This document shows, piece after piece, positions 27,642 through 35,430 of a stretch of 64,000 nucleotides of DNA (its first letter is position 1; every line of letters starts with the position of its first letter). Made by a program: the position numbers and the translations under genes. The DNA lies in assembly GCA_014189435.1 (NCBI GenBank), contig CP050293.1, positions 129,001 through 193,000 of the forward strand, given 5' to 3'. The DNA is from Mesorhizobium loti (GTDB lineage: Bacteria > Pseudomonadota > Alphaproteobacteria > Rhizobiales > Rhizobiaceae). The notes beneath the pieces were generated by a model. It saw only the letters and a program-made list of their open reading frames with translations, had not been told where the DNA came from and did no database searches.

Positions 27642-28130
27642 TCAATCTTTGGAAGGTTTGGCTTTGGGCTCGCGCCGCCAGCCAAACAGTTCGTCGAAGA
27701 CGACCAGTGCCGCGCCCACCGAGATGAAGGCGTCGGCAAGGTTGAAGACCGCGAAGGACCAGACCGGCGTGTGGAACAGGATGTAGTCGATGACGTGGCC
27801 GTAGACGGCGCGGTCGATCAGATTGCCGAGCGCGCCGCCGACGATCAGCGCAAAACCGGTGCGGGCAAGGATCTGGGACGGCGCGATCCGCGTCGCCAGG
27901 AACAGCACGAAGGCAACGACCGCAAGCGAAATGACGATCAGCCCGGTGTCGCCGAAGGACGAGAACATCGAGAAGGCGATGCCGGTGTTGTAGGTCCGAA
28001 ACAGCGCCAGGAAGGGCACCAGATCGAGCTTTTCCTGAAAAGGCAGGCCGGTCTCCACCAGGTGTTTTATCCACTGGTCAAGCGCGATGGCCGCGACGAC
28101 GAGCAGCGCGTAGGGAGACCATGATCTCAC
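27642..28130 (-). CDS. lspA: Lipoprotein signal peptidase
   Basis: This 162-residue integral membrane aspartyl protease (signal peptidase II) removes signal peptides from diacylated prolipoproteins. The catalytic aspartates are in NLIDR and FNLADAFI, both present, within four membrane helices. The start is GTG 28130, with no obvious ribosome-binding site. The C-terminus WRREPKAKPSKD is basic and cytoplasmic. It lies 13 bases downstream of the TrmH-like methyltransferase gene, so the two are probably co-transcribed, an arrangement common in rhizobia. Confidence 0.92.
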   Translation of the reverse strand: MRSWSPYALLVVAAIALDQWIKHLVETGLPFQEKLDLVPFLALFRTYNTGIAFSMFSSFGDTGLIVISLAVVAFVLFLATRIAPSQILARTGFALIVGGALGNLIDRAVYGHVIDYILFHTPVWSFAVFNLADAFISVGAALVVFDELFGWRREPKAKPSKD

Positions 28131-28143
28131 GGGCAGGCAACCT

Positions 28144-29001
28144 TCATTGCTGGTCCACGATTGGTTCGAGCTTCAGCGCGCCGCGCCGGATCTCGAACAG
28201 CATGATGCCGGTGGCAACGGCCAGATTGAGCGAATCGGCACGGCCGGCCTGCGGAATCCTGAGCAGCCTGTCGCAACTCGCCGCCAGGCTTTCGGGCAGT
28301 CCCTGCTGCTCGTTGCCCATCATCAGCAGCACGGGTCCGCGGGAAAAATCGACCGAGCGGTAGTCGACGGCGCCTTTCAGGTGGGTGCCGGCGACGAGGC
28401 CTGAAAACCCTCCTCGCCAGGCAAGGAAAGCCTCGGTTGTCGCTTTGGCCACCGGTACGGCAAAGATCGAACCCATCGTGGCGCGCACCGTTTCCACCGA
28501 AAAAGGATCGGTGGTGTCACCGACCAGGATGACGCCCTTGGCGCCGACGGCATCGATGGTGCGGATGACGGTGCCGAGATTGCCGGGGTCGCGCACCCGG
28601 TCGAGCGCCACCCAGACGTCGCCATTGTCGGCGCGGACATCCTTCAAGGCCAGGAATTTTTGCGAAAAGACGCCGACCACCATTTGCGGATTGTCGCGGC
28701 GGGTGATGGCGACCAGCACCTTCTCCGACACCTCCAGCACCATGCCGCCGGCGGCAACCGTGCGTGCGGCGACCTTCTCCACAGCCGCGTTGCCGCGCCC
28801 GGCCTTGGCGAAAACCAATGTCCTGATCTGCCAGCCGAGATCGAGCGCGTCGATGACCAGCTTCAGTCCCTCGGCCATGAAAGCGTTCTGCTGGTCGCGG
28901 AATTTCTTCTGCGCGAGCGCCTTGATGTCCTTGACCAGCGGATTGGCGAGGCTGGTGACTTCCTTCACCTGCCCGGGTGCGCCTGCGTGCCGCTCATTCA
29001 T
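28144..29001 (-). CDS. SpoU/TrmH-family RNA 2'-O-methyltransferase
   Basis: The 285-residue enzyme has an N-terminal substrate-binding domain beginning ITSLANPLVKDIKAL-like (here VTSLANPLVKDI). The C-terminal SPOUT domain carries all three motifs: NLGTVIRTIDAVG, LLMMGNEQQGLP and SLNLAVATGIMLFE. It methylates a ribose in rRNA or tRNA using SAM. The target nucleotide is unknown. It lies between a RlmI-like methyltransferase gene upstream and lspA downstream, all on the minus strand. Confidence 0.9.
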   Translation of the reverse strand: MNERHAGAPGQVKEVTSLANPLVKDIKALAQKKFRDQQNAFMAEGLKLVIDALDLGWQIRTLVFAKAGRGNAAVEKVAARTVAAGGMVLEVSEKVLVAITRRDNPQMVVGVFSQKFLALKDVRADNGDVWVALDRVRDPGNLGTVIRTIDAVGAKGVILVGDTTDPFSVETVRATMGSIFAVPVAKATTEAFLAWRGGFSGLVAGTHLKGAVDYRSVDFSRGPVLLMMGNEQQGLPESLAASCDRLLRIPQAGRADSLNLAVATGIMLFEIRRGALKLEPIVDQQ

Positions 29002-29018
29002 TCAGGACTCCGGGGCAT

Positions 29019-30167
29019 TCAGGCCACCCAACGCGAAAACAATGAGGTCGAAAGCGCCCGGCCGGCGGACTTTTCGCGGATGATCAGCTCACCCGATTCG
29101 ATCTTGCCGCCCATGCCGGCAAAGGTGTCGCGCATCAAGGCATGGATGGCGAAGAAGGAGGCGCGGATCGAATAGGCGGTCAGCACCACGGCAAGTGGCT
29201 TCGGCGTCAGGATCGCGCGGCAAAGGTCGGTCAAATCAGGCAGGTCCTCGAACAATTGCCAGACCTCGCCCTTGGGGCCGCGGCCATAGGCCGGCGGGTC
29301 GAACAGAATGATGTCATAGCGGCTGCCGCGCCGTTCCTCGCGCTCGGCGAATTTCACCGCGTCGTCGACGATCCAGCGGATCGGCTTGCTGCCGAGGCCA
29401 GCCATCTCCTGATTTTCACGGGCCCAGCCGATCGCTTTCTTGGAGGCATCGACATGGGTGACCTCGGCGCCGGCGCGGGCCGCCACCAAGGAAGCAAGAC
29501 CGGTATAGCCGAACAGGTTCAGCACTTTGACCGGCCGCTTCGCCGCCGCGATCAGCCCGGCCATGTGGTCCCAGTGCGAGGCCTGCTCGGGAAAGACGCC
29601 AACATGGCGAAACGAGGTGAAACGTCCGAGATAGTCGATGCCGTCATGCTTCATCGGCCAGGTCTCGCCGAGCGGCGTCTTGGGGAAACGCCAGCGGCCG
29701 ATGCCTTCCTCGTCGGTGTCGCCGGTGAAGATGGCGTCGGCGCGCTCCCAGTCCTTTGCCGGCAAGGCCTTTTGCCAGATCGCCTGGCCCTCGGGCCGCA
29801 CGATCCGGTAAGGGCCGTATTGTTCGAGCTTCTGCCCGGCGCCGCTGTCGAGCAGCGCATAATCGGCATTCGGCGCCACTTCGAGGATCACAGGAAGCTG
29901 CTCGCTGGGCAGGGCGCCTTCGCGGCGGGCCAGGATGCGCGACCCCGATTTCGGTTCGGAACGGTCGTCCGCCTTCGCCTCATGCCGCTCGCGCGGTTGC
30001 GCGTCCGGTCTGGCGGGAACGGGTCCGGCGCGCGGACGTGACACGTCCGCCGCACCCTTTGCGGATGGATGCGGACGGTTGTCGCGGCGTTTGTCGCGAA
30101 AAGACTTCAAGCGGGGGCAACTCCGAGCGGCGTGGCCGCTTTTGACATAGGGCAACCGGCGGTGCAA
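29019..30167 (-). CDS. Class I SAM-dependent rRNA methyltransferase (RlmI-like)
   Basis: The frame encodes up to 382 residues. The catalytic part (from about residue 85) has VLNLFGYTGLASLVAARAGAEVTHVDAS as SAM-binding motif I and II and DIILFDPPAYGRG as the DPPxY-type motif IV. This marks a cytosine/guanine RNA methyltransferase of the RlmI/RlmK kind. The first 80 residues are basic and low-complexity. The start is uncertain: an ATG at 30180 with GGAAAGG upstream is in another frame and would join this one by losing one base in the G5 run at 30113-30117 (plus strand). It is divergent from a WYL regulator. Confidence 0.82.
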   Translation of the reverse strand: MHRRLPYVKSGHAARSCPRLKSFRDKRRDNRPHPSAKGAADVSRPRAGPVPARPDAQPRERHEAKADDRSEPKSGSRILARREGALPSEQLPVILEVAPNADYALLDSGAGQKLEQYGPYRIVRPEGQAIWQKALPAKDWERADAIFTGDTDEEGIGRWRFPKTPLGETWPMKHDGIDYLGRFTSFRHVGVFPEQASHWDHMAGLIAAAKRPVKVLNLFGYTGLASLVAARAGAEVTHVDASKKAIGWARENQEMAGLGSKPIRWIVDDAVKFAEREERRGSRYDIILFDPPAYGRGPKGEVWQLFEDLPDLTDLCRAILTPKPLAVVLTAYSIRASFFAIHALMRDTFAGMGGKIESGELIIREKSAGRALSTSLFSRWVA

Positions 30168-30246
30168 CCAAGTCCGACATGTAGGCCTTTCCGGTTTATG
30201 TCGGCCGGCGATGGACCAATGTCAAAGAAACGGGCAAATCTGCCGG

Positions 30247-30951
30247 ATGTCCCGCTCCGAACGCCTGCTCGACCTGATCCAGTCCTTGCGCCGGCACCGC
30301 CGGCCGGTGAGCGGGCAGGCGCTGGCCGATGAGCTCGGGATTTCGATCCGCACGCTCTACCGCGACATCGCGACGCTGCAGGGCCAGGGTGCGCCGATCG
30401 AGGGTGAGGCTGGGCTGGGTTATGTGCTCAAGCCCGGCTTCATGCTGCCGCCGCTGATGTTCAGCGACGAGGAGATCGAAGCCATCGTGCTCGGCTCGCG
30501 CTGGGTCGCCAAGCAGCCGGACCAGCGCCTCTCGGCCGCCGCCGCCAACGCGTTGGCCAAGATCGCCGCCGTGCTGCCGGACGATCTGCGCGAGGATCTC
30601 GATGCGAGCACTCTGCTGGTCGGCCCTCCCGCCGCGACCATCGAAGGCATCGACCTTGGTCTGGTGCGGCAGGCCATCCGCAACGAGCGCAAGCTCGGCT
30701 TTTTATACCGTGATGCTGGCGGCGCCGCGTCCGAACGTGTGGTCTGGCCGTTTGCGCTGGGCTTCTTCGACAAGGTGCGGGTGGTGGTGGCGTGGTGCGA
30801 GATGCGGCAGGATTTCCGGCATTTTCGCGCCGATCGCATCGCCGAACTCCAAACAACAGACACGCGCTATCCGCGTCGTCGCCAGGCGCTGCTCAAGGAA
30901 TGGCGGGCGACCCTCGACAAGCCGCGTGGTTCCTGGCCGCGTGGTTCCTGA
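30247..30951 (+). CDS. YafY-type helix-turn-helix regulator with WYL domain
   Basis: The 234-residue protein has an N-terminal winged HTH (RSERLLDLIQSLR, ISIRTLYRDIATLQ) and a C-terminal WYL-type ligand domain (AIRNERKLGFLYRDAGG..., ERVVWPFALGFFDKV...). WYL regulators sense nucleic-acid-like or other small ligands. I chose ATG 30247 (MSRSERLL), 12 codons into the open frame. It lies 74 bases upstream of the VOC and EVE genes on the same strand, so the three probably form one unit and the regulator controls it. Confidence 0.87.
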   Translation: MSRSERLLDLIQSLRRHRRPVSGQALADELGISIRTLYRDIATLQGQGAPIEGEAGLGYVLKPGFMLPPLMFSDEEIEAIVLGSRWVAKQPDQRLSAAAANALAKIAAVLPDDLREDLDASTLLVGPPAATIEGIDLGLVRQAIRNERKLGFLYRDAGGAASERVVWPFALGFFDKVRVVVAWCEMRQDFRHFRADRIAELQTTDTRYPRRRQALLKEWRATLDKPRGSWPRGS

Positions 30952-31025
30952 TGGCTACTGCCATAATCTGACAGTAGCTTATCCTATGTTCGCCAAGTCG
31001 AAACACCGAACCTTGGAGAGCAGAC

Positions 31026-31421
31026 ATGACCACCCCGAATTTCGTCATCCTCTATGTCGACCAGCCGCAACAGAGCGGTGCCTTCTACAGTGCGCTGTTC
31101 GGCCGTGAGCCGGTCGAAAGCGCGCCGACCTTCGTGCTGTTCGTGCTCGACAACGGCTTCAAGCTCGGCCTTTGGTCGCGCCATACGGTGGAGCCGGCTG
31201 CTGCCGCGGCAGGCGGCGGCGCCGAAATCGTCTTTGCGCAGGACACGCCCGATGCGGTCGATGCCACCCATGCCGACTGGTCCGGGCGCGGGCTGACAAT
31301 CTTGCAGACGCCGACCGACATGGATTTCGGCCGCACTTTTGTCGCGCTCGATCCCGACAATCATCGCCTGCGCGTCTACTGGCTGTCCGATGGGGAACAG
31401 GCCAATGGGGAACAAAAATGA
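31026..31421 (+). CDS. VOC-family (glyoxalase/bleomycin-resistance-like) protein
   Basis: The 131-residue protein has the paired beta-alpha-beta-beta-beta modules of the VOC fold. The N-terminal motif is [21 protein letters not shown] and the C-terminal motif [16 protein letters not shown]. It most likely binds a metal and a small molecule, or acts as a lyase or drug-binding protein. TTGGAGAGCAGAC precedes the ATG. Its stop overlaps the start of the EVE gene (ATGA), so the two are translationally coupled, and the WYL regulator gene lies just upstream. Confidence 0.85.
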   Translation: MTTPNFVILYVDQPQQSGAFYSALFGREPVESAPTFVLFVLDNGFKLGLWSRHTVEPAAAAAGGGAEIVFAQDTPDAVDATHADWSGRGLTILQTPTDMDFGRTFVALDPDNHRLRVYWLSDGEQANGEQK

Positions 31422-31855
31422 GCGCGTACTGGATCGCGGTGGCCTCGGCTGAGCATGTCCGGCGCGGCCGTGCTAGCGGCTTCATGCAGGTCAACCACGG
31501 CAAGGCGGCGCCGCTGCGCCGCGTCAGGCCCGGCGATGGGATCGTCTATTATTCGCCGACCACCATTTTGGGCGAGAAAGACGGCCTGCAGGCCTTCACG
31601 GCGATCGGCACGGTGCGGGAAGGCGAACCCTATCAGGGTGAAATGGGTGGTGGCTTCACGCCGTTTCGTCGCGATGTCGAGTGGGCGAAGGCCGAGGAGA
31701 CGCCGATCAAGCCGCTGCTCGACAGGCTGCACTTCACGGCCGGAAAGTCGAACTGGGGTTATCAGCTTCGCTTTGGCCTTTTCGAAATCGGGAATCACGA
31801 TTTTCGTGTCATCGCCGAGACGATGGGCGCCAAAGTGGATGTGCCGGCGAACTAG
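31418..31855 (+). CDS. EVE-domain protein (UPF0310)
   Basis: The 145-residue protein is a single EVE domain, a PUA-like fold that binds modified bases. The signature is visible at [14 protein letters not shown], then [27 protein letters not shown], ending in [17 protein letters not shown] proteins occur in RNA-modification and DNA-modification-dependent defence contexts, but here the neighbours are a VOC protein and a WYL regulator. It starts inside the VOC stop codon. Its own stop shares the bases CTAG with the stop of the convergent cyclodeaminase gene. Confidence 0.87.
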   Translation: MSAYWIAVASAEHVRRGRASGFMQVNHGKAAPLRRVRPGDGIVYYSPTTILGEKDGLQAFTAIGTVREGEPYQGEMGGGFTPFRRDVEWAKAEETPIKPLLDRLHFTAGKSNWGYQLRFGLFEIGNHDFRVIAETMGAKVDVPAN

Positions 31856-32817
31856 GCCGTGAGCGCCTTGTAGACGGCAATACCGGCGGCAAGATCCTCG
31901 AGCGCCGCGCCGACCGACTTGAACAGCGTGATCTCACCGGCGCCTTCGCGGCCCTTCTTCTGGCCGCGCGCCAATTCGTGCAGATCGGCGACGATGGCTT
32001 CCGGCTTCAGCACGCCGGAGGCCAGCGGCTGGACGATGTCGCCGGCTTCCTTGGTGGCGCCGGCGCGGGTGTCGACATAGACGCGGGCGAGCCTGATCGC
32101 GTCGTCATCGCTTTCGCGCATCGTCGGCGTAAAGCCGCCGACCAGGTCGACATGGGTTCCCGGCCGCAGCAATGCGCCCTTGATCAGCGGCGTGGTCGTG
32201 ATCGTCGCCGAGGAGACGATGTCGGCCTGCCCAAGCTCGGCATCGAGATCACTCGCAGCGCTGGCCGCGAAGCCTTCGGCGCGCAGATCGGCCGCGACCT
32301 TCTCGGCATTGGCCTGGGTGCGGTTCCAGATGCGGATAGTCTTGATCGGCCGCACGGCTGAGTGCGCCTTGGCGAGGAAGGGCGACAGCGCGCCGGCGCC
32401 GACCACAAGCAGCCGCGAGGCATCGTCGCGGGCGAGATAGGAGGCCGCGAGCGCCGAAGCACAGGCGGTGCGCCATTGGGTCAGCCGCTGGCCGTCGATC
32501 AAGGCCTCGGGCTCGCCGGTGGCGCCATTGAGCAGGAGATAGAGCCCCATCACCGCAGGCTTGCCGATGGCGTTGTTGTCGGGCGAAACGGTGACGATCT
32601 TGACGCCGACGTGACCACCGGCCGACGTGCCGGCCGCATTGAGGTCGGTCCAGGCCGGCATCAAAAGCAGGGTGGAGGCCGCGCCGTCGGGCCGCTCGAT
32701 CGTATGATGGTGCCTAACCGGCTGCACCGCACCGTCGCGAAACGCCGTGCGCAGCGTCTCGACCAATCCGGGAAAGGTCAGCGCATGGTCGACCTCTGCG
32801 GCCGAAATGGTCAGCAT
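31852..32817 (-). CDS. Ornithine cyclodeaminase/mu-crystallin family enzyme
   Basis: The 321-residue NAD(P)-dependent enzyme has the family motifs [40 protein letters not shown] and the Rossmann turn [14 protein letters not shown]. Members convert ornithine to proline, deaminate alanine or reduce cyclic imines. The substrate cannot be fixed. I chose ATG 32817 (MLTISAAEV), since the preceding 54 codons of open frame are Arg/Pro-rich and not family-like. It lies 37 bases downstream of the lapA-like gene on the same strand. Confidence 0.87.
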   Translation of the reverse strand: MLTISAAEVDHALTFPGLVETLRTAFRDGAVQPVRHHHTIERPDGAASTLLLMPAWTDLNAAGTSAGGHVGVKIVTVSPDNNAIGKPAVMGLYLLLNGATGEPEALIDGQRLTQWRTACASALAASYLARDDASRLLVVGAGALSPFLAKAHSAVRPIKTIRIWNRTQANAEKVAADLRAEGFAASAASDLDAELGQADIVSSATITTTPLIKGALLRPGTHVDLVGGFTPTMRESDDDAIRLARVYVDTRAGATKEAGDIVQPLASGVLKPEAIVADLHELARGQKKGREGAGEITLFKSVGAALEDLAAGIAVYKALTA

Positions 32818-32854
32818 GAAAAACTCCGTGGGGACAAAGCCGGCTGCGGGCGGT

Positions 32855-33223
32855 TCAAGTGGTCGGCTTCGGCAATGCGGAGCCTTGGGCGGACCCTTGG
32901 GCCGATCCTGGGATCGGGCTTTGCGGTGCCGCCGGCGCACGGCTGACCGCCTGGCGCAGGTTCTCGGCCTCGACGCCACGCTGGCGCGCCAGCTTGCGGT
33001 AGCGGCCCTGCTTGACCCAGGTTGCCAGGCTGCCGACGATCATGCCGATGCCGAGCGCCAGGAACAGGAAGATGAACAGCGGTAAAGTCAGCGTCAGCTT
33101 CGGATTGCCGGGGTTGAACGGATCCAGCGTGAAGGCGACCAGTTCGCGGTTGGCAACGGCGAGTGCGATCAGGATGATCGCCAGTGGCACGAAGATCACG
33201 ATGAGAATGAAGCGATTGAACAT
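32855..33223 (-). CDS. LapA-domain (DUF1049) inner-membrane protein
   Basis: The 122-residue protein has two membrane spans (FILIVIFVPLAIILIALAVA and LPLFIFLFLALGIGMIVGSL) separated by a short loop with FTLDPFNP. The cytoplasmic tail is basic and then Ala/Pro/Gln-rich. This is the lipopolysaccharide assembly protein A layout, here without the C-terminal coiled coil seen in E. coli. In E. coli LapA works with LapB to control LpxC stability. No lapB is visible here. It follows ihfB, as in many rhizobia. Confidence 0.83.
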   Translation of the reverse strand: MFNRFILIVIFVPLAIILIALAVANRELVAFTLDPFNPGNPKLTLTLPLFIFLFLALGIGMIVGSLATWVKQGRYRKLARQRGVEAENLRQAVSRAPAAPQSPIPGSAQGSAQGSALPKPTT

Positions 33224-33273
33224 AATGTTTTCCGTCGGAAGCTGGCCTGTCCGGCCGTCTGGCGCTGACGCGC

Positions 33274-33558
33274 CTACTTGCCGCCGTTCAGCCTTTCACG
33301 CAGTTCCTTGCCGGTCTTGAAGAACGGCACCCATTTTTCCTCGACCTCGACGGATTCGCCGGTACGCGGATTGCGGCCGGTGCGGGCGGGACGGTTTTTC
33401 ACCGAAAAAGCGCCGAAGCCACGCAACTCGACCCGGTTGCCTTCAGCAAGGGCGTCGGTGATTTCATCGAAGATCGCGCCGACGATGTTTTCGACGTCGC
33501 GCAGGAAAAGATGCGGATTGCGCGTGGCAATAATCTGCACAAGTTCGGACTTGATCAT
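33274..33558 (-). CDS. ihfB: Integration host factor subunit beta
   Basis: The 94-residue DNA-bending protein has the HU/IHF fold with the family signature [22 protein letters not shown]; the NPRTG turn holds the intercalating proline. With IhfA it bends DNA at specific sites and helps sigma-54 promoters, which is relevant because rpoN is only 4 kb away. It lies downstream of sppA (82 bases) and upstream of the lapA-like gene on the same strand. Confidence 0.93.
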   Translation of the reverse strand: MIKSELVQIIATRNPHLFLRDVENIVGAIFDEITDALAEGNRVELRGFGAFSVKNRPARTGRNPRTGESVEVEEKWVPFFKTGKELRERLNGGK

Positions 33559-33640
33559 GAGACGGGTCCCCGTGAAAGCAGTGCGGTCAAATTTATGAGG
33601 ATGATTTTATTTGCTTTTTTCACTTGCCCCAAACGGCATC

Positions 33641-34597
33641 TCAAGGGTGCCAGACGGAAACGAGACCGTCAAGAAACAAGCGGTCGGCACCCAGTTCATG
33701 GATGACGTCGCCGCTGTAGGCCGGCAGACCGAGCGCTCTGCCGATCGTTTGCGCCATCGCCTTGGAGAACAGGAAGCCGCCGCGCCGTTCGGTGTCCTTC
33801 CATTCGACGACCTTGAGTTTGGCATCGACGCCCTTGGTTGCCAGCCAGTCGACCGCAACGGTCTCACCGCCGACGGCATCGATCAGCCCGTTGGCGACAC
33901 CCTGGCGACCGGTGAAGATCGAGCCGTCGGCAAGCGCCAGTGCTTGCTCGCGGGTCATCTTGCGGCGTTCGGCAACGATGCCGACGAACCAGTCGTAGCT
34001 GTCGAGGATGAGCTTGCGGACCATGGCGCGCTCGTCGTCATTGGTCGGCTTGAAGGGCGAGGGCGCGGCTTTCAGCGGCGAGGATTTCACTTCCTCCAGC
34101 TTGACGCCGAGCTTGTCCATCAGGCCGCTGACGTCGGGATACTGGATCAGCACGCCGATCGAGCCGACGATCGAAGTCTTGCGCGCAACGATGTGATCGG
34201 CGGCACTGGCGATCATATAGCCCGCCGATGCGGCGAGCGTGCCGACTTCCGCCACCACCGGCTTGTCGGCAGCCAGCTTGCGCACCTCTTCATAGATCGA
34301 TTCACCGCCGACCGTGGTGCCGCCAGGCGAATCGATCGACAGGATCACGCCTTTCACCTTCGACGACAGGCGGATGGTTTCCAGCCGCTTGATCAGTTCC
34401 TCGTCCTCGGTGATGGTGCCTTCGATCCTGACCTTGGCGATATGGTCGACCGCCGAGCCGCCGAAATCGTCGCCATAGAACCAGCCTGAAAGCGCGATCA
34501 CCCCAAGTGCAACGATGCCTATGGCGACGACGCGCCAGAATGTCAGCTTGCGCCGCAAGCGGCGGCGGTCGATCAGGTCGTCGGCTCTCAGTGCCAT
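33641..34597 (-). CDS. sppA: Signal peptide peptidase SppA-type serine protease
   Basis: The 318-residue short form (half of E. coli SppA) has one N-terminal membrane anchor at about residues 22-42 and a periplasmic ClpP/crotonase-like protease domain. Motifs are ILSIDSPGGT, the nucleophile Ser in LAASAGYMIAS, and the catalytic Lys in ARKTSIVGSIGV. It cleaves leftover signal peptides in the membrane, probably as an oligomer. A small transposable element is inserted 75 bases upstream of the ATG, in the likely promoter region. Confidence 0.9.
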   Translation of the reverse strand: MALRADDLIDRRRLRRKLTFWRVVAIGIVALGVIALSGWFYGDDFGGSAVDHIAKVRIEGTITEDEELIKRLETIRLSSKVKGVILSIDSPGGTTVGGESIYEEVRKLAADKPVVAEVGTLAASAGYMIASAADHIVARKTSIVGSIGVLIQYPDVSGLMDKLGVKLEEVKSSPLKAAPSPFKPTNDDERAMVRKLILDSYDWFVGIVAERRKMTREQALALADGSIFTGRQGVANGLIDAVGGETVAVDWLATKGVDAKLKVVEWKDTERRGGFLFSKAMAQTIGRALGLPAYSGDVIHELGADRLFLDGLVSVWHP

Positions 34598-34711
34598 GGT
34601 CAGCCTTTCAGGCGGCGGGAGGAGACGCTTTTAGACCATGATCCTCCCATCGGGAAGCAGTTCTCTTTCCCGGCAGTGTCTCAGTTTGAAATTTGCGGAA
34701 ACGCCTATCCT

Positions 34712-34740
34712 TTGGCCGAGTTGTGCAAACGCCCTATATA
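34712..34740 (+). promoter_or_regulatory. Promoter of the element's passenger gene
   Basis: TTGGCC (34712-34717) and TATATA (34735-34740) are separated by exactly 17 bases, a good match to a housekeeping promoter. It lies inside the mobile element, 24 bases upstream of the passenger's start codon. Confidence 0.55.
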
Positions 34741-34764
34741 TTGGCAAAAGGCATAGGAGACGTC

Positions 34765-34959
34765 ATGATCGCCAAACACACAACCGCCGAAGATATGGCT
34801 CGAACTGTAGGCGTCGACCCGAACACATTCCGCCAAGCGTTGCGTAATGCGAAACACCCTCGGAAACGCAACACTGATTGGGAAGTGAAAATTGGCAGCC
34901 CATCGTATTCGGGAATGCGCACCGTTCTGGTTGGTCTCATACAGCGGAAGGCGGCCTGA
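34765..34959 (+). CDS. HTH-like passenger protein of the mobile element
   Basis: The 64-residue protein starts MIAKHTTAEDMARTVG and contains a helix-turn-helix-like stretch (ARTVGVDPNTFRQALRNA) followed by a basic segment. It has a ribosome-binding site (TAGGAGA, four bases before the ATG) and a promoter, all inside the inverted repeats. The sequence can be read back to 34693, but the ATG at 34765 is better supported. It could bind DNA, perhaps the element ends. The role is unknown. Confidence 0.6.
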   Translation: MIAKHTTAEDMARTVGVDPNTFRQALRNAKHPRKRNTDWEVKIGSPSYSGMRTVLVGLIQRKAA

Positions 34960-34960
34960 T

Positions 34961-35071
34961 GCCGACCCGATCCAAGGCAACAAGCGCCCCGCAGACGTGA
35001 TCGGCTACGCCGTTAGCACCATGCGCATTGCCAACGTCAAGCCGCCGACCAACGCGCGTTTCTGTTCTTAA
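34961..35071 (+). pseudogene. Remnant of a second passenger frame
   Basis: This frame reads ADPIQGNKRPADVIGYAV and then STMRIANVK and ends at the right inverted repeat. The pattern 'DVIGxAVxxMRIA' resembles a short conserved protein I associate with passenger genes of rhizobial elements (memory, not a search). It has no start of its own. The ATG at 34959, overlapping the stop of the first passenger, is in a different frame and stops after 13 codons, so a frameshift is likely. Confidence 0.4.
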
Positions 35072-35100
35072 ATTTCAAACTGAGACACTGCCTCTTTCCC

Positions 35101-35430
35101 ACACGACGGGACAATCGGCGCGGATAGTCGAGATTGCCATGCCTCATACGCGATCGGCCGGGCCGGCCAGGCGGGGGATCCGACATCTCCCCTCACGTAT
35201 TTGTGCATTCACCGCGAGGTCGGGCGGCGAGACAGACAGCTGATAAATTTTACCCTGCGTGTCTGTTTCTGCTATGAAGAACGGGCAGTTGTGCGGATCT
35301 GGTTTTCATCTGTACAAATGCGGTTGTCACATTTTTGCGGTTTTCCTGGGCTTGTGCTTGCTTGAAGGCGCCGGCGTCCCACCTATAGGCGGTGTTCCCA
35401 GGTGGGCTGGGGTTTAGAAGAAAGCAGTGA
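35101..35430. other. 330-base intergenic region upstream of lptC
   Basis: No gene is seen. The middle is AT-rich (CTGATAAATTTTACCC) and probably holds the promoter of the lpt operon. A perfect dyad CCCACCT...AGGTGGG (35378-35384 with 35400-35406) lies 25 bases before lptC. It could be a stem in the 5' leader. Confidence 0.4.

Larger units (their letters stand above)
34664..35100. mobile_element. Small transposable element (MITE-like) with 23-bp inverted ends and 8-bp target duplication
   Basis: The element proper is 34672-35092 (421 bp). Its ends are a perfect 23-bp inverted repeat beginning GGCAGTGTCTCAGTTTG. It is flanked by the direct repeat TCTTTCCC (34664-34671 and 35093-35100), an 8-bp target-site duplication that indicates transposition. 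No transposase is present, so it must be mobilised in trans. Eight-base duplications and GG-starting ends fit the IS1595 and IS6 families. I cannot decide between them. It carries a small gene with its own promoter and a decayed second frame. Confidence 0.88.

Noticed and set aside
26901..28124. 407-codon open frame on the plus strand
   Set aside because: Antisense to the AcuI-like gene and lspA, both of which have clear motifs.
31418..31855. A DNA-modification-dependent defence island around the EVE gene
   Set aside because: No methyltransferase, nuclease or helicase of defence type lies nearby; the neighbours are VOC, WYL and an amino acid enzyme.
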